From a bacterium (lineage in GTDB: Bacteria; UBP14; UBA6098), in contig DAOWNU010000182.1 in NCBI GenBank assembly GCA_030642425.1, positions 1 to 5,042 of the forward strand: a stretch of DNA of 5,042 nt, given 5' to 3'. The position numbers and the translations under genes were made by a program. The notes under the pieces are model-generated. The model did no database searches, was not told the DNA's origin, and saw only the letters and a list, made by a program, of their open reading frames with translations. Below, in pieces: positions 1 to 3,980 of this stretch (positions within the stretch are counted from its first letter, which is position 1; each line of letters starts with the position of its first letter).

Positions 1-215
1 GGCTCAAGCGCCTGAAGGTCTTGATTACCGATCCCGATCCGACGGACGCGGATATGCCGGTCGATAATTATGTCGAGGGCCTGACGGCGGATCCTTATGC
101 CGACACGGATATCGCCCCCGGCGACAAGTGCGCGTATTGGGTGTGCGGCGTCGATGAGTTCGGTGTCGAGGGCGAGTGGGCCGGGCCGGTTATCGAGAAA
201 TATGAGGTAATGTAG
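1..215 (+). CDS. 3' end of a secreted/surface protein with a fibronectin-III-like C-terminus (partial)
   Basis: The reading frame is open from base 3 to the TAG at 213-215, giving 70 visible residues; the start lies outside the window. A TTG at 21 is a possible start only if the gene were tiny, but the frame continues upstream without a stop, so a truncated larger gene is more likely. The end, GDKCAYWVCGVDEFGVEGEW followed by AGPV, resembles the last two strands of fibronectin type III domains (Y-x-V-x-A-V-D-x-x-G-x-E-S-x-W-S), which usually occur in extracellular proteins. The fragment is acidic, rich in Asp, Pro and Thr. No sorting-domain motif follows, so the protein ends at the Fn3-like domain. 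A long perfect palindrome starts 20 nt after the stop and may mark the 3' end of its mRNA. The domain call rests on one short motif; the function is unknown. Confidence 0.72.
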   Translation, partial: LKRLKVLITDPDPTDADMPVDNYVEGLTADPYADTDIAPGDKCAYWVCGVDEFGVEGEWAGPVIEKYEVM

Positions 216-234
216 AATGCATTGTGCATAATGC

Positions 235-284
235 CGTAGGGGCAATTCATGAATTGCCCCTACGTGTGAGAGAATTGCCCCTAC
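235..284. repeat. 30-bp perfect palindrome plus a 13-nt extra half-copy
   Basis: Bases 235-264 read the same on both strands (centre CAATTCATGAATTG, arms CGTAGGGG/CCCCTACG), a perfect 15-bp inverted repeat with no spacer. The right arm GAATTGCCCCTAC (251-263) recurs exactly at 272-284, a 21-nt period, so the left arm could pair with either copy. There is no T-tract after the stem, so it is not a classical terminator. It lies 20 nt after the stop of the upstream gene and could protect the mRNA end or act as a REP-like element. The symmetry is seen; the role is inferred. Confidence 0.88.
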
Positions 285-295
285 AGTGCTAATCC

Positions 296-524
296 CCGCT
301 GGCGCGGCTCTCGCGTGCGAAATAATATAACAATCTTAACCAAATCGCACGTAGCGGGAGGCGTGCCAGCGGTTAAGCATGATTGTCGTTGCACTATGAT
401 AGATGTTGTTGCAACGTCGGGGAAGGGCGGAGGAATTTTGCATTGCTAATTGCTAATTGATCATTTTGAATTGAATCTTTCCGCAGTCGGCCCGCGCCGA
501 CCGGCAGTCGGCCCGTGCCGACCG
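296..524 (+). repeat. Dispersed repeat, copy A
   Basis: This is one of two same-orientation copies (the other is 1613-1848). Exact shared blocks, A then B: 14 nt at 296-309/1613-1626, 18 nt at 340-357/1646-1663, 27 nt at 357-383/1684-1710, and 41 nt at 434-474/1762-1802. The left part (296-372) is bounded by near-inverted ends, CCGCTGGCGCGGCT and AGGCGTGCCAGCGG (12 of 14 pairing). An inner pair CGTGCGA (314-320)/TCGCACG (345-351) would extend a long stem around an AT-rich loop. The right part (about 373-484) is AT-richer, with a 7-nt microrepeat ATTGCTA twice, and leads into the tandem hairpins at 483-524. No ORF with plausible codon content lies within it. The element is probably non-coding and non-autonomous. 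Confidence 0.85.
483..524. repeat. Two tandem 21-bp hairpin units (GTCGGC...GCCGAC)
   Basis: Units at 483-503 and 504-524 differ at one base (C/T at 495/516). Each contains GTCGGC-CCGY-GCCGAC, a 6-bp stem with a 4-nt loop (486-501 and 507-522). The two units can also pair with each other across a 5-nt spacer. They form the right end of repeat copy A. The corresponding place in copy B also has two hairpins, with different loops. Confidence 0.88.
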
Positions 525-550
525 GTCGTGATGAAATATTGGGGACACAT

Positions 551-600
551 CGAATAAAAAAAAACACTTGCATATAGATATTTTATAATCAATATATAGT
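551..600 (+). promoter_or_regulatory. AT-rich probable promoter for the outer-membrane barrel gene
   Basis: A sharply AT-rich stretch begins with a run of nine A (556-564), followed by TTGCAT (568-573), TATAAT (584-589) and TATATA (593-598). TTGCAT with TATATA gives a 19-nt spacer, longer than the usual 17. TATAAT has no recognisable -35 element at normal distance. I do not see the Bacteroidetes TTTG/TAnnTTTG pair clearly. The location, about 100 nt upstream of the start codon after a repeat-rich stretch, fits a promoter, but the exact boxes are uncertain. The leader downstream could fold AGTCGG (598-603) with CCGACT (631-636). Confidence 0.4.
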
Positions 601-690
601 CGGTGTTTCGGCACGGCGTCGGCCAACAATCCGACTCCAAAATATAAATAGAAGCCGAAAAAGTTACGTAGAAAACCACATACCCAACTA

Positions 691-696
691 AGGAGG
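691..696 (+). promoter_or_regulatory. Strong Shine-Dalgarno site
   Basis: AGGAGG ends 4 nt before the ATG at 701. It fixes the start of the barrel gene, because the signal peptide begins at that codon, and shows that this organism uses canonical SD-led initiation. Confidence 0.85.
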
Positions 697-700
697 GTAA

Positions 701-1558
701 ATGAAAAGACGGGCAATTTTACTCGGGATGATTGTCATCCTGAGCGCAGCAATGGCTTACGATCCTCTCTATATCGAGGATAACGCCATGCTTCTCGATC
801 ATCTTCAGCTCAGAGTGGGCGCCGCGGTGAATTACGGAAGTTCCTCGGCCTTGTTCGATTCCGAAGGCGATAAACAGGACTTCTCCGGCGATTACTCGAT
901 GACCAACATGTATATCCCGATTCGTCTGGGCATAGGCCTGATGAATATCGTCGATGTGCAGTTCCTCATCCCGTTTATGTCGTTAAAATATTCCAACGGC
1001 ACGGAGATGAAAGGATCGGGCATTGCGGATAGCTGGTTCACCGCTAAAGCCGGAGTGAATAAATCCAATATGTATTTCGCGGGTAGATTGGGTATCCTGC
1101 TCCCGACCGGCGACGATGAACCCGAAGCGGGTGATTTGGCGACAGGATCGGGCCGGAGCGACCTCGATATCGGCGCGCTTTTCTGTTACAGGCCAGAGAG
1201 TATTACAGGTTTCGGGGCCGATGTCAATCTTGGTTACCGTATGAAGCCCGAAAAAGACGATTATAACGCGGGCGACGCACTGCAGTTCGATATCAAAGCG
1301 GGATATCAAATAACCGACGTCCTGTTCCCATACGCCGTTCTCGATGGTCAGATAGGTCTCGGCAACGCCAAATCCGGCGACACGGAAATCGAGGATTCGG
1401 CGGTGAACCTGTTTTCAATGGGTGTCGGCGCGGTATTCCAGACCGATATGGGGTTCGGCGTGCACGGCAATATCCTCTACGATATCGCCGGAAAGAACCA
1501 TTATGCCGGCATGGACATAAACGTCGGCGTGGAATACACACCACAACTCGGCAATTAG
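701..1558 (+). CDS. Outer-membrane beta-barrel protein (MetA-pathway/transporter-like barrel)
   Basis: A 285-residue protein. The N-terminus is a classical signal peptide: KRR at 2-4, a hydrophobic core at 5-15, and likely cleavage after AMA at residues 17-19. The mature part is a series of short alternating strands with many Gly and aromatic residues and polar Asp/Ser/Asn turns, typical of a small outer-membrane barrel of roughly 12 strands. The segment GRLGILLPTGDDE (128-140) followed by a Gly/Ser loop and SDLDIGALF (153-161) resembles the LPTG...GSG..D pattern of barrels annotated as 'putative MetA-pathway of phenol degradation' (PF13557-like); that label does not imply phenol metabolism. 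The protein does not end in the aromatic residue common in proteobacterial barrels. It probably sits in the outer membrane as a channel or structural barrel; the substrate is unknown. It is a single-gene unit with its own SD site and terminator, and repeat copies A and B flank it in direct orientation. The barrel call is firm, the subfamily tentative. Confidence 0.92.
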   Translation: MKRRAILLGMIVILSAAMAYDPLYIEDNAMLLDHLQLRVGAAVNYGSSSALFDSEGDKQDFSGDYSMTNMYIPIRLGIGLMNIVDVQFLIPFMSLKYSNGTEMKGSGIADSWFTAKAGVNKSNMYFAGRLGILLPTGDDEPEAGDLATGSGRSDLDIGALFCYRPESITGFGADVNLGYRMKPEKDDYNAGDALQFDIKAGYQITDVLFPYAVLDGQIGLGNAKSGDTEIEDSAVNLFSMGVGAVFQTDMGFGVHGNILYDIAGKNHYAGMDINVGVEYTPQLGN

Positions 1559-1580
1559 AACCGATTTTTCCAGATGAGTA

Positions 1581-1611
1581 AAAGGGCCGGATTTCCCGGT
1601 CCTTTTTTTTT
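1581..1611 (+). terminator. Rho-independent terminator of the barrel gene
   Basis: The stem AAAGGGCCGG (1581-1590) pairs with CCGGTCCTTT (1596-1605), 10 bp with one G-T wobble, around a 5-nt loop. The T-run 1603-1611 follows directly. It lies 22 nt after the stop codon. On the minus strand the same stem is followed by only four T, so it could also weakly stop the convergent operon. Repeat copy B starts 2 nt after the T-run. Confidence 0.93.
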
Positions 1612-1663
1612 GCCGCTGGCGCGGCTGAAATCGTGTAGGGTTATTCCAAATCGCACGTAGCGG

Positions 1664-1684
1664 TCGGCACGCGCCGACTGGCAG
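1664..1684. repeat. 21-nt hairpin unit present in copy B, absent in copy A
   Basis: The flanks align exactly to copy A (18-nt block on the left, 27-nt block on the right), and the offset between copies changes from 1306 to 1327, so the indel is exactly 21 nt. With the preceding G it contains GTCGGCACGCGCCGAC (1663-1678), and as a rotated unit it matches the tandem 21-mer at 483-524 apart from about two bases. It therefore looks like a single unit inserted in B or lost from A. Confidence 0.83.
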
Positions 1685-1813
1685 GAGGCGTGCCAGCGGT
1701 TAAGCATGATAGTCGTCGCATTGCTGATAGATACTGACACATCGCCGGGGAAGGGCGGGGCAATTTTGCATTGCTAATTGCTAATTGATCATTTTGAATT
1801 GAGTCTTTCCGCC

Positions 1814-1848
1814 GTCGGCATTGCCGATCAATTTTCGGCATTGCCGAC
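1814..1848. repeat. Double hairpin at the right end of copy B
   Basis: GTCGGCATTGCCGA (1814-1827) and TCGGCATTGCCGAC (1835-1848) are separated by 7 nt. Each is a small palindrome, and together they can form one 14-position stem with only the central position unpaired. It lies just after the stop of the minus-strand peptidase gene, so it would be the first structure in that mRNA's 3' end. There is no T-run, so it is more likely a stabilising stem or repeat end than a terminator. Confidence 0.8.
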
Positions 1849-1851
1849 AAA

Positions 1852-2610
1852 TCAATGCATGTTGGCGCTTGCCTTAACGAATGCCTCGAATATCCCCGCG
1901 CTGGCGTCGTCGGACAGCGCCTCGGGATGCCACTGGATAGACAAAACCCAGCGCCCCGGCTCGATTGGCTCGATAGCCTCGATTATGCCATCGTCGGCGA
2001 ACGCGACTGCCCTGAAATTTTCGGCCAGCTTATCTATCGCCTGATGATGGCTCGAATTGACGCGCGTCCTGCCCTCCCCCATTATTTCCGCGAGAAGACC
2101 GCCCTTTGTTATACCGACTTCGTGATATGTGCGGCGCTTTTCCGGCGTCCGGTGCCCCTCCGGGATAACATCGACACCGCACGCGCCGAAATCTTGAATT
2201 AACGTTCCGCCGTTGTGGATATTCAGCAATTGGTGGCCGCGGCAAATCGCGAGTATCGGGCCGTGCGGGCGAATGACATCCCATCGGCGCATAAGTTCCA
2301 TCTCGAACTCGTCGCGGCGCCTGCGGATAATGCAGTTCGAGCCGGGAATCTCCTCCTGCCCGAAAAGGTCGGGGGTAATATCGCTGCCGCCGGAGAACAG
2401 AAGGCCGTCGAGGCGGCGGATGAGCGGATCGAGTAATTTCCAATTTTCCCTTTCGAGATTCGGAATGATTATCGGGATACCGCCCGCATCGGCCACGGAA
2501 TCGGTGTAGTCGTTTTTCAGATAGTCGAAGCTGCCGTCGGGAAAGACCGGCCTTTTCTCCACAAAAGGCGTCCAGCTTGCGGTAACTCCGATAAGCGGGA
2601 AATGTTTCAT
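1852..2610 (-). CDS. Peptidase C26 / gamma-glutamyl-gamma-aminobutyrate hydrolase family protein (PuuD-like)
   Basis: A 252-residue cytoplasmic protein of the class I glutamine amidotransferase fold; the length is normal for the family (E. coli PuuD is about 254). Family landmarks in order: PLIGVTAS at the N-terminus (5-12), DAGGIPIIIP (41-50), DGLLFSGGSDITP (68-80), RRDEFEMEL (98-106), the nucleophile elbow ICRGHQLLN with Cys123, GGTLIQD (134-140), NSSHHQAI (185-192), and IQWHPE with His228 and Glu230. The Cys-His-Glu triad is therefore intact. The family hydrolyses gamma-glutamyl amide bonds; PuuD cleaves gamma-glutamyl-GABA in putrescine breakdown, but no other Puu gene is visible, so the substrate is open. 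The start codon overlaps the stop of the upstream lipoprotein gene by one base, which implies translational coupling. No signal peptide is seen. Family call very sure, substrate unknown. Confidence 0.95.
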   Translation of the reverse strand: MKHFPLIGVTASWTPFVEKRPVFPDGSFDYLKNDYTDSVADAGGIPIIIPNLERENWKLLDPLIRRLDGLLFSGGSDITPDLFGQEEIPGSNCIIRRRRDEFEMELMRRWDVIRPHGPILAICRGHQLLNIHNGGTLIQDFGACGVDVIPEGHRTPEKRRTYHEVGITKGGLLAEIMGEGRTRVNSSHHQAIDKLAENFRAVAFADDGIIEAIEPIEPGRWVLSIQWHPEALSDDASAGIFEAFVKASANMH

Positions 2611-2626
2611 CAGAACCAGATCACCT
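2608..2626 (-). promoter_or_regulatory. One-base stop/start overlap with upstream SD-like site
   Basis: Read on the minus strand, TGATG joins the TGA of the lipoprotein gene (2612-2610) to the ATG of the peptidase gene (2610-2608). A weak SD-like AGGTGA (2626-2621) lies 10 nt before the ATG, inside the lipoprotein coding sequence. The arrangement suggests the peptidase is translated by terminating ribosomes re-initiating. Confidence 0.7.
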
Positions 2627-3965
2627 GGCGAACCTGACCGACCACGGAGCTAACCGTGTTCCCCGTTCCCGCGTCGATGTCGAAATATTCTATCGAGTAA
2701 CTCCCGCCGGAGTTTTTCGCATAGACGATCTCATTATCATGGCTAATCCCGAGGCCCTCGACAGTCGCGGCCCCTACTGTTAGATCGACAATAGTTGTGA
2801 GCGCGCCGCCCGTCGTGATCGATTTGATAATGTCCCCCGTCGGAAGGCTCTCGACAAAGAATATCGTGTTTTCGGGGCCGAAACGGACATACTTGAGATT
2901 ATCGCCCGAATGCAATTGAACCGGAAAACCGCCGTTCACATCCCAATAGAACAGCTTTTCCGCAGAGATAACCGCTATCCCGCCGCCCGCCGGCGACCAG
3001 TCGAAACAGTCGATATCGTTGTATAGCGTCGGGTTTGCAATATCGATTCTGTCCTCCAGCCTCCAGACAAAGAGCTTGGGATTCATTGACCCAGAACCGC
3101 TGCGATATGCCAGATAAAGGCTGTCCGCGGAGAATTCGAGATCGCGCCCCCCCTGCGCCGTGCTGGAGAGCACCTCCTCCTCGCCGTTGAACAGGTTGCG
3201 GAGAACAACGTCGCCCAGGCGTGAAAAGCCCAAAATGTGGCCATTGGGATGAAGCGCGGGATATTTCTCGGTCAGGGCGTTGTTTGTCAGTTGCATGTTG
3301 ATGCTGTAATCGAAATTGATCGCGCCGATATTGCCGCCGATATCGTGGAGTATGAACGACCTTCCCTGTGTGATATTCAGGCTGTATGGCGCGCCGCCGG
3401 GCATTCCCCTGTATAGGCCGGTCATGTTTGGGAAGTATAACCCCTGATCCACGCTTCCAGAGGGCCTCGAGCGGATCGCGAACCCCGGCATCGGCGAAAG
3501 GGTATCTATATTATAGGTGCAGGTGTCCCACGGGAGTTCCACGAAAAATGTTATCGTGTCGTGTAGCCAATTCGACTCCATATCCGTAACCGACAGCATC
3601 ACCGTTACCGTGTCGCCGTGCTCGAAAGCGGTTTCGGGAACATGTCTAAGATCGATTCCGCCGCATAGGTTTGTGATCATCGCCGGGATTACCGCTTCGC
3701 CATCGACTATTATCGAAATGCTGTCCGGGTCGATACCGGTTGTGTGCTCGCCCGTGTCGCAGATGCTCACATAAAGGGTGGCGCCCACCGGCACATCGAC
3801 ATCGCCGTTCCCCGGGCTCCAGAAATTGATATATGGCGCGACCACATCTGCGGTGTCGGGAGGATTGCCGTTGCCGTTGTCCGGCTCGGTGCTGTTGTCG
3901 CACGCCATAAATGTTGCCGCTATCAGAATCGCGCAGAAAAGAAGGAACATAAAATTCTTTTTCAT
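2610..3965 (-). CDS. Lipoprotein with Ig-like domain and WD40/TolB-like beta-propeller
   Basis: A 451-residue protein. Residues 1-22 form a lipoprotein signal: KK, a hydrophobic stretch and a lipobox ending F-M-A-C, with Cys22 as the lipidated residue. A low-complexity tether follows (Asn/Gly/Pro/Asp, about 23-42). Residues about 43-143 form an Ig-like domain (APYINFWSPGNGDVDVPVG, then GIDPDSISIIVDG and a closing FFVEL). Residues about 230-451 show repeated propeller blades with the PD40/WD40-like pattern: YPALHPNGHILGFSR (235-249), DLEFSADSLYLAYRS (275-289), CFDWSPAGGGIAVIS (320-334), YVRFGPENTIFFVE (359-372) and GLGISHDNEIVYAK (404-417). It is probably anchored in the outer membrane, with the propeller as a binding or scaffolding surface; no catalytic motif is seen. 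It starts 15 nt after the T9SS cargo gene and overlaps the peptidase gene by one base, so it is the middle gene of a probable operon. Specific function unknown. Confidence 0.92.
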   Translation of the reverse strand: MKKNFMFLLFCAILIAATFMACDNSTEPDNGNGNPPDTADVVAPYINFWSPGNGDVDVPVGATLYVSICDTGEHTTGIDPDSISIIVDGEAVIPAMITNLCGGIDLRHVPETAFEHGDTVTVMLSVTDMESNWLHDTITFFVELPWDTCTYNIDTLSPMPGFAIRSRPSGSVDQGLYFPNMTGLYRGMPGGAPYSLNITQGRSFILHDIGGNIGAINFDYSINMQLTNNALTEKYPALHPNGHILGFSRLGDVVLRNLFNGEEEVLSSTAQGGRDLEFSADSLYLAYRSGSGSMNPKLFVWRLEDRIDIANPTLYNDIDCFDWSPAGGGIAVISAEKLFYWDVNGGFPVQLHSGDNLKYVRFGPENTIFFVESLPTGDIIKSITTGGALTTIVDLTVGAATVEGLGISHDNEIVYAKNSGGSYSIEYFDIDAGTGNTVSSVVGQVRQVIWF

Positions 3966-3972
3966 CGATTTA

Positions 3973-3976
3973 CCTC
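3973..3976 (-). promoter_or_regulatory. Shine-Dalgarno site of the lipoprotein gene
   Basis: On the minus strand GAGG lies 7 nt before the ATG at 3965-3963, within the 15-nt gap after the upstream stop codon. It supports this start, which also begins the lipoprotein signal exactly. Confidence 0.75.
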
Positions 3977-3980
3977 GATT

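Larger units (their letters stand above)
1613..1848 (+). repeat. Dispersed repeat, copy B
   Basis: Second copy of the element at 296-524, in the same orientation. It fills almost the whole gap between the barrel gene's terminator and the stop codon of the convergent peptidase gene, ending 3 nt before that stop. Compared with A, it has a shorter and unrelated segment at 1627-1645 (19 nt against 30), an extra 21-nt unit at 1664-1684, and a different pair of terminal hairpins at 1814-1848. The outer ends CCGCTGGCGCGGCT (1613-1626) and GCCAGCGG (1692-1699) again form an inverted pair. The inner stem seen in A is mostly lost here. Confidence 0.85.

Noticed and set aside
235..524. CRISPR array
   Set aside because: Repeats recur at 21 nt with no unique spacers of normal length, they are palindromic, and there is no cas gene in the window.
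598..636. Riboswitch or structured leader of the barrel gene
   Set aside because: Only short competing GTCGG/CCGAC pairings are visible. No known riboswitch core could be recognised, and the SD site is not clearly sequestered.
453..716. Minus-strand open frames in the 5' intergenic region
   Set aside because: They translate the tandem hairpin units (giving SARADCR-type repeats) and AT-rich leader. They overlap the probable promoter and SD of the barrel gene and have no similarity I recognise.
983..1544. Minus-strand open frames inside the barrel gene
   Set aside because: Arg-rich shadow translations opposite a well-supported secreted barrel protein.
296..1848. Composite transposon or insertion sequence around the barrel gene
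   Set aside because: No transposase or recombinase gene lies within or beside the repeats, and no target-site duplication could be identified at the outer edges.
1814..1848. Intrinsic terminator of the minus-strand operon
   Set aside because: The stems are good, but no T-run follows on the minus strand, so it does not meet the rho-independent pattern.
1778..2202. Plus-strand open frames across the 3' part of the peptidase gene
   Set aside because: They run antisense to a gene with an intact catalytic triad and start inside repeat copy B. They are shadows of GC-biased codon positions.
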